The notes below the pieces were generated by a model, which worked only from the letters and a program-made list of their open reading frames with translations, made no database searches and was not told where the DNA came from. From NCBI GenBank assembly GCA_964459445.1, contig CAYWMP010000004.1, forward strand, positions 1 through 64,000: a DNA stretch of 64,000 bases, written 5' to 3'. A program made the translations under genes and the position numbers. This document shows, one piece after another, positions 45,042-54,273 of this stretch; the first letter of the stretch is position 1; every line of letters begins with the position of its first letter. This stretch comes from CAYWMP01 sp964459445. Lineage in GTDB: Bacteria > Desulfobacterota > DSM-4660 > Desulfatiglandales > HGW-15.

Positions 45042-45542
45042 ATGCACCAGGCCAGGAATCTTGAAGCGATAAATCCAGACCTCACCCCGGAGATCATGGC
45101 TAAGATAAATGACATCATCCGTGTCCATCGGGGCAAGCCGGGGAGCCTTATCCCGGTTTTAGAGGAGTGCCAGGGTATAACGGGTTATCTTCCGGTAGAG
45201 CTCCAGGAATACATCGCGGATGAGCTGAATATCCCAGGCAGCACCGTTTATGGCGTCGTCACCTTCTACTCCTTTTTTTCAATGGTACCGAAAGGGCGAC
45301 ATACGATAAAGGTCTGTATGGGGACGGCCTGCTATGTGAGAGGAATCGGAGAGGTATTGAATCGCCTGCAAACGACCTATCACCTGGATGTCGGGGCCAC
45401 GAGTGATGACCGGAGGTTCTCCCTTGAGGCCGTTCGGTGCCTCGGCGCCTGTGGCTTGGCCCCGGTAGTGGTGGTGGGTGAAGACACCCACGGTGGCGTA
45501 ACGCCGGACAGCGTTTTAAAGATTCTGGAGAAATACGAATAA
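45042..45542 (+). CDS. NuoE/HydC-like 2Fe-2S subunit
   Basis: A 166-aa thioredoxin-like ferredoxin protein of the 24-kDa family. The four cluster ligands are visible as CMGTAC and later CLGAC. It has the N-terminal helical segment (LIPVLEECQGITGYLPVELQ) typical of NuoE, HndA and HydC. It would connect the NuoF-like diaphorase to formate dehydrogenase. The ATG follows AAGGAGATG. Confidence 0.92.
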   Translation: MHQARNLEAINPDLTPEIMAKINDIIRVHRGKPGSLIPVLEECQGITGYLPVELQEYIADELNIPGSTVYGVVTFYSFFSMVPKGRHTIKVCMGTACYVRGIGEVLNRLQTTYHLDVGATSDDRRFSLEAVRCLGACGLAPVVVVGEDTHGGVTPDSVLKILEKYE

Positions 45543-45593
45543 TTCGAATAATCCAAAATGGGGTGAGTTCCCCCATATCTATTAGGGATTGAA

Positions 45594-45953
45594 ATGAAAT
45601 TATCCGAAATAAAAGAAGCACTCAAAGCAGAGATAGTTTTTGGCGATGACAGTCAGGAGATCGACATAGAACGCGGAGCGGCAAGTGATCTGATGAGCGA
45701 TTTGCTAAGGGGACCTACAGACGGTGTTTTGGTTCTGTCGGGTCTCAACAATCTTCAGACCATTCGCACTTCGGTTATCGCAGGTGTTGCTGCGGTTGTC
45801 TTTGTAAGAGGGAAACGGCCTGATGAAGATATGATTGCTCAAGCAAGAAAGCACGGGCTACCGCTTTTGTCTACGCCCTTTACAATGTTCACCGCCTGCG
45901 GCCGGGTGTTCGGCAAGGGTCTACGGGGCGTGGATCAAAAAAACTCCGGCTAA
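45594..45953 (+). CDS. DRTGG-domain protein 1
   Basis: A 119-aa protein of the DRTGG type, a small domain found beside CBS or phosphotransacetylase domains and as free-standing genes near HydABC hydrogenases. The conserved core is ASDLMSDLLRGPTDGVLVLSGL. A paralogue lies at 47734-48081. It probably acts in regulation or assembly of the redox complex; the ligand is unknown. Confidence 0.78.
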   Translation: MKLSEIKEALKAEIVFGDDSQEIDIERGAASDLMSDLLRGPTDGVLVLSGLNNLQTIRTSVIAGVAAVVFVRGKRPDEDMIAQARKHGLPLLSTPFTMFTACGRVFGKGLRGVDQKNSG

Positions 45954-46014
45954 ATCCATACCCCTGTTTCACCGACAGACAAAAACATAAGGGCAAAACC
46001 GACGAGGCGTTGAT

Positions 46015-46449
46015 GTGCCCCATCTCTTAAAAAACTTTAATATTAAACCAAAGGATTTTATCAGGGCCGGGGAAGTGTCCCTTCAGGTACAGAGCGTCCT
46101 GAAGACGATTGGCTTTGAAGCGGATATCATCAGACGAGTTTCAGTATGCGCCTATGAAGCGGAAATGAATGTGGTCATGCATGGTGGAAACGGCAATCTC
46201 TTTCTCATCGTGGATCCGGACTCGATCATCATGGAGGTGAAGGACGATGGTCCGGGCATCAAAGATATCGACCTGGCTCTAAAGGAAGGCTGGTCTACAG
46301 CAGTACCTGAACAAAGGGAATTGGGTTTCGGGGCCGGCATGGGTCTCCCCAACATAAAAAAGAACGCCGATAAATTGGAAATTCAGTCCAATGAAGACGG
46401 GGGCACCCATCTAAAACTGCTATTCAAGGTGGATAATACCGGTGGCTAA
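46015..46449 (+). CDS. HATPase (RsbW-like anti-sigma type) protein
   Basis: This 144-aa GHKL ATPase starts at GTG. ATP-binding boxes are visible: an N-box around AYEAEMNVVMHGG, DDGPGI and GAGMGLPNIKKNADKLE. It lacks kinase sensor domains and so resembles RsbW-type serine kinases. Its end overlaps the hydrogenase-like gene by 8 nt. Such ATPases accompany HydABC-type clusters with DRTGG and PHP genes. Regulatory target unknown. Confidence 0.82.
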   Translation: MPHLLKNFNIKPKDFIRAGEVSLQVQSVLKTIGFEADIIRRVSVCAYEAEMNVVMHGGNGNLFLIVDPDSIIMEVKDDGPGIKDIDLALKEGWSTAVPEQRELGFGAGMGLPNIKKNADKLEIQSNEDGGTHLKLLFKVDNTGG

Positions 46450-47737
46450 AGGTTCCAAGAAAGGCAAAACACCCCATTACGTTAAAATTAATGAAGAGCT
46501 ATGCAATGGCTGTGTATTGTGCATGAAGGTGTGTCCCGCGAAGGCGATTCGCGTAAAGGCCAATGAGCTTGCGCGCATTGAAGGAGAATGCATCGATTGC
46601 GGGGAATGCATCAAGGCCTGTCCCAGAGGCGCGATCAAGGCCGTTACAACGGTTGATTCCGGCAGATTAGACAAGTCCAAGGCCATCGTCGGGGTCTCCC
46701 CTGTCCTTTTCACTCAATTCGGGGAAGATGTTACCCCGGATGACGTTATATCGGCGCTCAAGCGTTTGGGATTCTTGGATGTCTATGATCAAAGCGATGC
46801 CCTTGAGATGTTTAACATGGCGGTCGGTCTCTATATCGAGGAGAGCAAAAATAAACCGGCCGCGCCCAGGCCCCTCATTTCGCCGGTCTGCCCGGTCGTC
46901 ACGAGGCTCATTGCCCAGCGTTTCCCGTCACTATTGAGTCATATACCCCCTCTTTTGACTCCTCGTGAATTGGCTGCAAGGGAAGCCAAGCGGCGGGCGA
47001 TCCAGGAATATGGACTAAAGGAGAACGAGCTTAAGGTGTACCATATCACGCCATGCTCGGCAAAAATGATTGCCATTAAGAACCCCATACTGGTGGATCA
47101 GTCTTATCTGGACGGCGCCATAGGTATTAAAGATATATACGAACCGCTTTTGGGAGAGCTCAAGTCCATGAATCTTTCCAAGAGATCAAATCATCCCATC
47201 AGGGCGATCATCGGATGGGCCAGATCAGGTGGCGAAATCGCCGGTATGGAGGGCGGCAACTTCTTGGGGGTATCGGGTATGCAAGAGACCATACGATACC
47301 TTGAAAAGATCGAAATGGGATTGCTTGATGATATTGATTACGTCGAGTTCAGGGTCACTCCTGAAGGATGCATCGGCGGCGCCTTGACGGTTACGGACAA
47401 ATACCAGGCAAAGCACACCATATCGAGGTTGACTCAGAAATATGGTTTGGAGAAGAAGGTCAAAACGGATTACGTAAAAGAACAGTACGATAAGGGCTGG
47501 TTCTTCTTCCAGGGTGGGGTGAAGATGCCGCCAAAGAGTTCAGATATATCGCTATCTGAGGCCATCGAAAGGCAGCTGAAGGTCGAAGAAGTCAAGGAAA
47601 TGCTGCCTGGAAAGGAATGCGGAATCTGCGGATGCCCGGACTGCCAGACCTTTGCCGAAGATGTCGCAGACGGCAGAGTGTTCGTGGAGCAGTGCATACT
47701 CCTGGATCGTGAAAAGGGGAAAGGAGAAAACAAGTGA
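46442..47737 (+). CDS. [FeFe]-hydrogenase-like iron-sulfur protein with altered active-site motifs (sensor-like)
   Basis: This 431-aa protein starts with two ferredoxin motifs (CNGCVLCMKVCP, CIDCGECIKACP). A hydrogenase large-subunit-like domain follows. The usual L1 TSCCPxW is SPVCPVVT, L2 is ITPCSAKM, and L3 is reduced to EGCIGG without the paired cysteines of ECMACPGGC. The C-terminus carries a 4Fe-4S domain (CGICGCPDC). It is therefore unlikely to be a standard hydrogenase and more likely a sensory relative (HydS type). It starts at GTG at 46442 and is coupled to its neighbours. Confidence 0.8.
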   Translation: MAKGSKKGKTPHYVKINEELCNGCVLCMKVCPAKAIRVKANELARIEGECIDCGECIKACPRGAIKAVTTVDSGRLDKSKAIVGVSPVLFTQFGEDVTPDDVISALKRLGFLDVYDQSDALEMFNMAVGLYIEESKNKPAAPRPLISPVCPVVTRLIAQRFPSLLSHIPPLLTPRELAAREAKRRAIQEYGLKENELKVYHITPCSAKMIAIKNPILVDQSYLDGAIGIKDIYEPLLGELKSMNLSKRSNHPIRAIIGWARSGGEIAGMEGGNFLGVSGMQETIRYLEKIEMGLLDDIDYVEFRVTPEGCIGGALTVTDKYQAKHTISRLTQKYGLEKKVKTDYVKEQYDKGWFFFQGGVKMPPKSSDISLSEAIERQLKVEEVKEMLPGKECGICGCPDCQTFAEDVADGRVFVEQCILLDREKGKGENK

Positions 47738-48081
47738 AGTTGGATGATGTGAGGAACGCCCTCAATCTCGAAGTGGCGGCCGGTGACAAATATCTTGATC
47801 GGGAAATAACCGGAGGCTATTGCGGGGATCTCCTGAGTGATGTGATGGCGAATTCACCGGACGGCGCCCTCTGGATGACAATCCAATCGCATCAGAACAT
47901 TGTGGCCGTTTCAGTGCTGAGAGAGCATGGCGCCATTGTCCTAGTGAATGGGCGGGTTCCCGACGATGATACAAAGGCCAAGGCTGAGGAAGAAGGCATT
48001 CCCATACTGCTTTCTCCCTTGTCGGGCTATGAACTGGCGGGGCGGCTCTATGAAATGGGGATTGGCAAGACGAAAGAGTGA
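47734..48081 (+). CDS. DRTGG-domain protein 2
   Basis: A 115-aa paralogue of the protein at 45594-45953, with GGYCGDLLSDVMANSPDGALWMT in the same position. GTGA start/stop overlaps join it to the hydrogenase-like gene before it and the PHP gene after it, implying tight translational coupling. It is probably a regulatory small-domain protein; the ligand is unknown. Confidence 0.78.
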   Translation: MKLDDVRNALNLEVAAGDKYLDREITGGYCGDLLSDVMANSPDGALWMTIQSHQNIVAVSVLREHGAIVLVNGRVPDDDTKAKAEEEGIPILLSPLSGYELAGRLYEMGIGKTKE

Positions 48082-48812
48082 GACAATTTAAGGCCGATTT
48101 GCATATTCATTCCTGTCTGTCGCCCTGTGCGGATCTTGATATGAGCCCGAGGGCCATTGTAGAAAAGAGCCTGGAAATGGGAATGGATATCATCGCTGTT
48201 TGTGATCACAATTCCGCCGAAAACGTGGGTGCGACCATAAGGGCGGGTGTTCAGAACGGGCTGTTCGTATTGCCGGGCATTGAAATCAATAGCAAAGAGG
48301 AAGTCCACACCCTAGCGATTTTTGAGAACGAAAAGCAGGCCTTGTCCATGCAAGACATCATTTATCGCCACCTCAAAGGCATCAATAGGCCGGAAATTTT
48401 TGGGGAGCAGGTGGTCGCTAATGAGTTTGATGAGGTCGAAGGGTTTAATGATCGGATGTTGATCGGATCATCGCAACTGGGGTTGCAGGAGGTCGTCAAG
48501 GAGGTTCGGCGTCTTGGGGGCCTGAGCATCGCATGCCACGTGGACCGTCCGAGTTTTAGTATTGTGACGCAATTGGGATTTATCCCTCCGGACTTGGGGC
48601 TGGACGCCCTTGAAGTCTCTCGATCTGAAAAATTAGAGAGAATTCGTGAAGAGGTGCCTGAAGCAAACAACCTTGCCATGATAGTCTCTTCAGACGCGCA
48701 TTTTCTCGATGACCTTGGGCGCCAATTTACAACCTTTGCCATAGAAAGCCCCAGTTGGGACGAGATGCGCAAGGCCTTTAGGTCGGAATCGGGAAGGAAG
48801 GTTAGAATTTAG
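48078..48812 (+). CDS. PHP-domain phosphoesterase-like protein
   Basis: A 244-aa PHP-family protein. Metal-binding motifs are ADLHIHSCLSPCAD at the N-terminus, VCDHNSAENV, GIEINSKEEVHTL and a C-terminal SSDAHFLDDLG. It is coupled to the DRTGG gene by a GTGA overlap. PHP genes recur in HydABC-associated clusters. Substrate unknown; it could hydrolyse a nucleotide or phosphoester signal. A GGGGC/GCCCC hairpin starts right at its stop codon (48812-48824). Confidence 0.85.
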   Translation: MRQFKADLHIHSCLSPCADLDMSPRAIVEKSLEMGMDIIAVCDHNSAENVGATIRAGVQNGLFVLPGIEINSKEEVHTLAIFENEKQALSMQDIIYRHLKGINRPEIFGEQVVANEFDEVEGFNDRMLIGSSQLGLQEVVKEVRRLGGLSIACHVDRPSFSIVTQLGFIPPDLGLDALEVSRSEKLERIREEVPEANNLAMIVSSDAHFLDDLGRQFTTFAIESPSWDEMRKAFRSESGRKVRI

Positions 48813-48824
48813 GGGCTTCGCCCC

Positions 48825-48992
48825 AATTGGAATGTTGGATGACTGGAATGATGGAAAAATGGGTTCAGGGAAAATGGGCAAATAGGTAGCTGGTTGAATT
48901 ACTATGGATAAGGAAGTCATAAGCATTAAAAAGGGCATACTTCCTTAAAAAACCATCATTCCATTATTCCACCATTCCATAATTCCATGTTT
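48825..48992. repeat. imperfect inverted repeat of TGGAATG/CATTCCA motifs
   Basis: TGGAATG-type words near 48828-48860 are mirrored by repeated CATTCCA/ATTCCAT words near 48956-48990. No gene is supported in this 250-bp gap, which separates the PHP gene from the second ATPase gene. Confidence 0.5.
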
Positions 48993-49062
48993 GAGGCAAA
49001 AACACTTGGCCTCGTTAATTGCTTATAAGTTCAAAAAGTTGCAGAAATAGCGAGACGGTTAA

Positions 49063-49638
49063 TTGAGGGAAGTATCCCTTCACATAATGGACATCATCGA
49101 GAACGGCATCAATGCAGGGGCAACACTTATCCATTTGACCGTTATCGAAACCAGGAAAAATAACCGGTTATATGTGACCATAAAAGATGACGGGCAGGGG
49201 CTTTCGGACGAAAAACTTCAGGAGGTCATGGATCCTTTTTATACAACGCGTACAACACGGCGTGTCGGACTCGGGCTTTCTTTATTTCGGGAAACGAGCA
49301 GACGATGTGAAGGAACCTTTGATATCAAATCCAGGGAAGGGGAGGGGACCGAAGTCTTCGTGTCATTTCAACTCGACCACATTGATCTTCCGCCTCTTGG
49401 CGATATGGCTGGATCAATGGTTAGTCTTATCGTGGGGAATCCGGAGGTGGATTTCGTCTACACCCATGAGGTGGAGGAAGATACCTTTGATTTGGATACG
49501 AGAGATGTAAAAGGCGAACTCGATGAAGTGCCGATAACCCATCCGGAAGTCATAAAGTACTTAACCGAGACAACGCGTGAGTCTTTGAAAAAAATTGGGG
49601 CAGGGAATTTCGCAGCGTCTATTAACAGCCCAAAATAG
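49063..49638 (+). CDS. HATPase-domain protein (histidine-kinase-like ATPase)
   Basis: This 191-aa protein starts at TTG. The GHKL boxes are ENGINAGATLI (N box), DDGQGLS (G1), TTRTTRRVGLGLSLF (G2) and a Gly-rich EGEGTEVFVSF. It lacks sensor and DHp domains, like the ATPase components of HydABC clusters. A C-terminal acidic extension of about 60 residues is unassigned. It precedes the 2Fe-2S protein and the NuoF-like subunit. Confidence 0.82.
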   Translation: MREVSLHIMDIIENGINAGATLIHLTVIETRKNNRLYVTIKDDGQGLSDEKLQEVMDPFYTTRTTRRVGLGLSLFRETSRRCEGTFDIKSREGEGTEVFVSFQLDHIDLPPLGDMAGSMVSLIVGNPEVDFVYTHEVEEDTFDLDTRDVKGELDEVPITHPEVIKYLTETTRESLKKIGAGNFAASINSPK

Positions 49639-49683
49639 AAACTCGGGTTTGCCCGCTTTTGGCAGGGACAAGGAGGAAGTCGG

Positions 49684-50055
49684 ATGGCTAAACTGACAAT
49701 TGGCGATCTTAAAAAAATCAAGGAAAACGCACAAAAGGCAACAGCCCTAAGAGAGGGCGAGGCTACGGTCAAAATTACGGTCCACATGGGAACCTGCGGC
49801 ATAGCGGCAGGGGGAAGAGAGGTGATGGATGTCCTATTGGAAGAGCTGGCGGAGTCGGAACGCCAGGATATCAGGGTTGTCACCTCCGGGTGTATGGGCA
49901 TGTGCAGCAGCGAGCCAAACGTCACCGTGGAAATCAAAGACCATGCGCCGGTCATCTATCAACTTATGGACAAAAACAAGATGCGACAGGTGTTCAAACG
50001 ACATGTCATGATTGGAGAGGTCCAGAGCGATTTTGCCCTGGCCAGAATGACCTAG
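49684..50055 (+). CDS. 2Fe-2S thioredoxin-like ferredoxin
   Basis: A 123-aa protein with the cysteine spacing of thioredoxin-like 2Fe-2S ferredoxins (HMGTCGIAAGG ... SGCMGMCSSEP). AAGGAGG precedes the start. It is a frequent companion of HydB/NuoF-like genes and probably an auxiliary electron carrier. It is followed by a 239-nt gap before the NuoF-like gene. Confidence 0.88.
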   Translation: MAKLTIGDLKKIKENAQKATALREGEATVKITVHMGTCGIAAGGREVMDVLLEELAESERQDIRVVTSGCMGMCSSEPNVTVEIKDHAPVIYQLMDKNKMRQVFKRHVMIGEVQSDFALARMT

Positions 50056-50294
50056 AACCGGTTTCAGAAAAGAATTTGACCGGATAACAGGATAGACCAA
50101 ATATGGGGACCCATGGGTCTGGTTCTTAATGTTGGAGAGAGAAAGGTCGAATTCAAACGTAAGGGCAGGGATCGGTTCTAAGCGATCAACAGGATAAAAA
50201 AATCAAATCAATCCTGTTATCGTGTCGAAAAATATCTGAACTGTTATGGATATGCAGCATTGAAAGACTGGCGGAGGAATGAGGAGGCCATAGA

Positions 50295-52082
50295 ATGAGC
50301 ACGTTCCGAACTGATTTGCTTATTTGCGGAGGGACAGGTTGTCACGCGTCGGGAAGTCAAGGGGTAAAGGAATCCCTTGAAAAGGAGCTTGTCCAACGGG
50401 ATCTCCAACGTGAGATTCGGGTGGTTGAAACCGGTTGCAATGGTTTTTGCGCACAGGGACCCATCATGATCGTCCAACCCGAAGGCATCTTCTATCAAAA
50501 ACTCAAACCAAAAGACATTCCACATTTGGTTGAAGAGCATTTTCTTAAGGGACGACCGGTGAAGAAGCTTTTCTATAAGGAACCGGCTTCAGCGGAGAGC
50601 ATCCCGGGAATGGATGATATACCCTTCTATGCCAAACAGCAGTTGATCGTGTTGAAAAATAGGGGAGTGATTGATCCGGAGAGTATTGACGAGTATATCG
50701 GTCGGGACGGTTATATGGGATTGGGCAAGGCACTCCTGGAAATGAAACCGCAGGAGATCATTGAAGAGATGAAAAAATCCGGTCTTCGAGGCCGGGGAGG
50801 CGCCGGATTCCCGACAGGCCTGAAGTGGGAATTCGCCAGCAAGGCGACCGGAGATATGAAATACGTGCTTTGCAATGCCGATGAAGGAGATCCGGGGGCG
50901 TTCATGGATAGAAGCGTCCTTGAAGCGGATCCCCACGCCGTGCTTGAAGGGATGGTCATCGCCGCAAGGGCCATCGGCGCCAAGCAGGGCTATATCTACT
51001 GCAGGGCCGAATATCCATTGGCCCTGAGAAGACTCGATATTGCGATTGACAAGGCCAGGGAATACGGGCTCTTGGGCGAAGATATCCTAGGCAGTGGTTT
51101 TGATTTCGATCTGGAAGTATATCAGGGGGCGGGCGCATTTGTATGCGGCGAGGAAACGGCCCTCATTCACTCCATCGAAGGAAAACGGGGCATGCCCCGG
51201 CCGAGACCGCCATTTCCGGCACAACAGGGCCTCTGGAAAAAACCGACGGTACTGAACAACGTGGAAACCTACGCCAATGTCGCCCAGATCATGATAAACG
51301 GGGGCGACTGGTACGGGAGCATAGGAACGGAATCGAGCAAGGGCACAAAAGTATTTGCACTCACAGGGGCCGTAAACAACATCGGTCTTGTGGAAGTGCC
51401 CATGGGAACCACCCTCAGGACCATCATCTATGATGTAGGAGGCGGTGTTCCCAATAAGCGAAAATTCAAGGCTGTCCAATTGGGCGGTCCCTCAGGGGGA
51501 TGTGTGCCAGAGCAATTTCTGGATACGCCCATCGATTATGAGTCCATAGCCAAGGTGGGGGCCATCATGGGATCGGGGGGTATGATTGTCATGGACGATC
51601 GCACCTGCATGGTGGATATGGCGCGTTTCTTCATGGATTTCATCCAGGACGAATCCTGCGGCAAATGCACGCCGTGCCGGGAAGGGACGGGACGCATGCT
51701 CGAGCTCGTTGAGAAGATCACTCGCGGCGAAGGAGAGCCGGAAGACATCGAAAGCCTAGAGGCGTTAAGCGATGTTATCAGCGATGCCGCCCTATGCGCC
51801 CTGGGCGGAACCGGGCCAAATCCGGTCCTATCCACCCTGCGCTATTTTAAGGATGAATACATGGCCCACATCCATGAAAAAAGATGCCCTGCCAAACGCT
51901 GCCCATCCCTGCTTGATTTTGTGGTAGGCGAGGACAGGTGCAAAAAGTGCGGCCTGTGCTATAAAGCCTGTCCCGTGGAGGCTATCCAATGGCAAAAGAA
52001 AGAGACGGCTTACATAGACAAAAATAAATGCATCAAGTGCCTGAGTTGTTTCTCAACCTGTCCCTTTGATGCGATCGATTAA
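50295..52082 (+). CDS. NuoF/HydB-like NAD(H)-binding diaphorase subunit
   Basis: A 595-aa flavoprotein. The domain order is an N-terminal 2Fe-2S thioredoxin-like domain (GGTGCHASGSQGVKE), a NuoF core with GLRGRGGAGFPTGLKW (NADH/FMN), the 4Fe-4S ligands in ESCGKCTPCREGT, and a C-terminal two-cluster ferredoxin domain (CKKCGLCYKACPVEA, CIKCLSCFSTCPFDA). This is the architecture of HydB and HndC in electron-bifurcating hydrogenases. With fdhA and the HydC-like gene it would exchange electrons with NAD and ferredoxin. Confidence 0.93.
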   Translation: MSTFRTDLLICGGTGCHASGSQGVKESLEKELVQRDLQREIRVVETGCNGFCAQGPIMIVQPEGIFYQKLKPKDIPHLVEEHFLKGRPVKKLFYKEPASAESIPGMDDIPFYAKQQLIVLKNRGVIDPESIDEYIGRDGYMGLGKALLEMKPQEIIEEMKKSGLRGRGGAGFPTGLKWEFASKATGDMKYVLCNADEGDPGAFMDRSVLEADPHAVLEGMVIAARAIGAKQGYIYCRAEYPLALRRLDIAIDKAREYGLLGEDILGSGFDFDLEVYQGAGAFVCGEETALIHSIEGKRGMPRPRPPFPAQQGLWKKPTVLNNVETYANVAQIMINGGDWYGSIGTESSKGTKVFALTGAVNNIGLVEVPMGTTLRTIIYDVGGGVPNKRKFKAVQLGGPSGGCVPEQFLDTPIDYESIAKVGAIMGSGGMIVMDDRTCMVDMARFFMDFIQDESCGKCTPCREGTGRMLELVEKITRGEGEPEDIESLEALSDVISDAALCALGGTGPNPVLSTLRYFKDEYMAHIHEKRCPAKRCPSLLDFVVGEDRCKKCGLCYKACPVEAIQWQKKETAYIDKNKCIKCLSCFSTCPFDAID

Positions 52083-52294
52083 CAGACCGTCGAAAAATGT
52101 CCACTTTTTTGCTAAGGCGGGATATTTGGAGGAGTATAGGGTTGGTGTAAGGCTCAGCGTATAAGGCGCGAGGCGTATTCCTCTGTATTCGTTGACAATC
52201 ATTTGAAATCAATATAGAAACCAGGCACCCGTAAATGGTTATAGTCCCTGTGATTGGAGCCTCAAAGCGGATCAAAATCGTCGGATGAATCGAA

Positions 52295-54247
52295 ATGTTT
52301 AAAAATGCTCTTGCATACATAACTCTATTCCTCTGTTTCTTTCTCCTTGTGATTCCGGGCACCCTATTGGCCCAAGCAAACCGAGGGGTGGCCGTGCCTG
52401 TTAAAGACCTTCCTGATGAACTAAAGAATCTCGATATTAAAGATCATTTTATGCCTTCCACTCTCAAAAGAGTCGGTGTTATCCATGCCCTTAACGGCCG
52501 GGTTGTCGTCATCCACAGGATCTCAAAACAAGCCTATTTCGGAATGGCGGGAGACGCTATTTATGAAAACGACGCCATCACAACACTTCGAAATTCCAAG
52601 TGCCGAATCCGATTCGCAGATGAAGACGTCGTCACCCTGGCCTCTCAAACCAATCTCAATGTGGAAGAATTTCGAGATCAGAGGGGGGAAGGGAAAAAGA
52701 CCTCTCTATTGAGCATGGCAAAGGGCAAGGCCATGTTTTACGCCCTCCGGCTGTTCAGCTATAAGGAGACTCGATTCAGGGTCAGGACCCCCACGACCGT
52801 TGTTGGTGTAAGGGGAACCAAATTCGGTACACATGTCTATTGGATAGAAGGGGATCAGGCCACTCGTAATAATCTGAAGGTCGCCGATCTCGGAAAAGGA
52901 TTGGGACATTATCTGACCCAGGTCAGCCCCGAAGCCCAAGGAAAGAGCTATACGGATGCCTTCTCAGAGGACGGCTTCCTGGATGTGGAGGGCAAAGTCG
53001 TCGGTCCGGGAGAGATTTATCGGGGTGATACAGGACAGATTACACTCACACCTCCTGAATATATCAGCGCCTTCGAAGAGGAGACCGAGGTAAAGAAAGA
53101 AGAAGAAAAGGTCGGCGAAGAGGAAGCCAAGGAAGAAGAAAAAGAGGCCGAAAAAGAAGCTGAGAAAGAAGGGGAGGGCGAGGAAGCCGACGATGAAACC
53201 ACGGAAGAAGTAGCTACTGATGATACTGGGGAAACCACTACTACGGATATCGCCGATATAAGCGAAAATCTATCGGACACGACGCAACAGGAAATCGCGA
53301 CAACGACCGAAACTGAAAACGTTGCGGCTGCCGCAACGGGATCTCAGGCAGTTGTAGGGGGCGGAATCCTTGCAGTGGGCAAGACTGCGGGAGAGGTAAG
53401 CGCCATTGCTACAATCATATTGTTGAATAGCGCAACCGGGGAGGCCAAGAAAAACACATCTCCCGCCAAGGATCCCATATATATTTCCGAAGATCATAAC
53501 CACCTCATAGGAGGTGCGGAAACCCATATTGCCTATGAAGTTGGACATCAGAACGATCCGAATTTCATCATGAAAGTCCAGGAGGAATCCGCCGCGAGTA
53601 TGGATGCCAAGGTGACGGATGTCCGCTGGGGAAGTCCATCCAACCAGGCCATTGGTTCGCCCCATTCCTTTACATGGACCCAGGCCGGGCAATATACTGA
53701 TGCAAATGGAAGTGAATACCTTCGTTGGGGATTTTGGGAAGACCTTAACGCCAACCCAGGGCTCATCGGAAATGACGGAAATGATTTCTATGCCGCCACC
53801 GCGAAGATTTGGGAGGTGGAAGGGGACCTCACGCATCCGGATATCATTTCAGCTCTACAACAACAGGGAACGGTGTATACCTATAAGGGAGAGGCCAAAG
53901 GCGTTTATGCCGACAGTTCTGCCGCTGACACCGCGAATTTGACCGGCGATTTTTCCTGTTCGGTAGACTTTGGGAATACCCAAGTCTCAGACTTTACAAT
54001 TGACGTAGACGATGGGGCGGGCGGCCATGCAGTCAACCTATCAGGGGGCAGCGGAAGTCTTAATTCAGAAGGGGGTTTCAATATAGACAACTTCAGTGGA
54101 ACGATCAATGGATCAACCATCCCATCCGGCGATAGCCTAGCCAGCGGAGGATTGGTAGGCGGTAAGGCTGAGGGTGTGGGCGGCGTGTGGGCAGCCCATG
54201 ATGGCAATGATAAGTGGGCAACCGGTGAATTCCACGGAAAGAGATAA
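52295..54247 (+). CDS. secreted FecR-domain protein with acidic linker
   Basis: A 650-aa exported protein. The signal peptide is in the first about 27 residues (YITLFLCFFLLVIPGTLLA). A FecR-like beta domain spans about 60-240 (VVIHRISKQAYFGMAGDAIYEND, RVRTPTTVVGVRGTKFG as landmarks). A highly charged Glu/Lys stretch at about 260-310 and a Gly/Ser-rich C-terminus (GAGGHAVNLSGGSGSLNSEG) follow. No sigma factor gene accompanies it, so it is a structural FecR-type protein rather than an anti-sigma factor. Function unknown; it directly precedes the cytochrome and rnf genes. Confidence 0.78.
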   Translation: MFKNALAYITLFLCFFLLVIPGTLLAQANRGVAVPVKDLPDELKNLDIKDHFMPSTLKRVGVIHALNGRVVVIHRISKQAYFGMAGDAIYENDAITTLRNSKCRIRFADEDVVTLASQTNLNVEEFRDQRGEGKKTSLLSMAKGKAMFYALRLFSYKETRFRVRTPTTVVGVRGTKFGTHVYWIEGDQATRNNLKVADLGKGLGHYLTQVSPEAQGKSYTDAFSEDGFLDVEGKVVGPGEIYRGDTGQITLTPPEYISAFEEETEVKKEEEKVGEEEAKEEEKEAEKEAEKEGEGEEADDETTEEVATDDTGETTTTDIADISENLSDTTQQEIATTTETENVAAAATGSQAVVGGGILAVGKTAGEVSAIATIILLNSATGEAKKNTSPAKDPIYISEDHNHLIGGAETHIAYEVGHQNDPNFIMKVQEESAASMDAKVTDVRWGSPSNQAIGSPHSFTWTQAGQYTDANGSEYLRWGFWEDLNANPGLIGNDGNDFYAATAKIWEVEGDLTHPDIISALQQQGTVYTYKGEAKGVYADSSAADTANLTGDFSCSVDFGNTQVSDFTIDVDDGAGGHAVNLSGGSGSLNSEGGFNIDNFSGTINGSTIPSGDSLASGGLVGGKAEGVGGVWAAHDGNDKWATGEFHGKR

Positions 54248-54273
54248 AAGACGGTCAAAAAAGGGTAATAGGT

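Noticed and set aside
46442..47737. Functional [FeFe]-hydrogenase catalytic subunit
   Set aside because: The L1 and L3 motifs lack the paired cysteines needed to hold the H-cluster, so it is called hydrogenase-like only.
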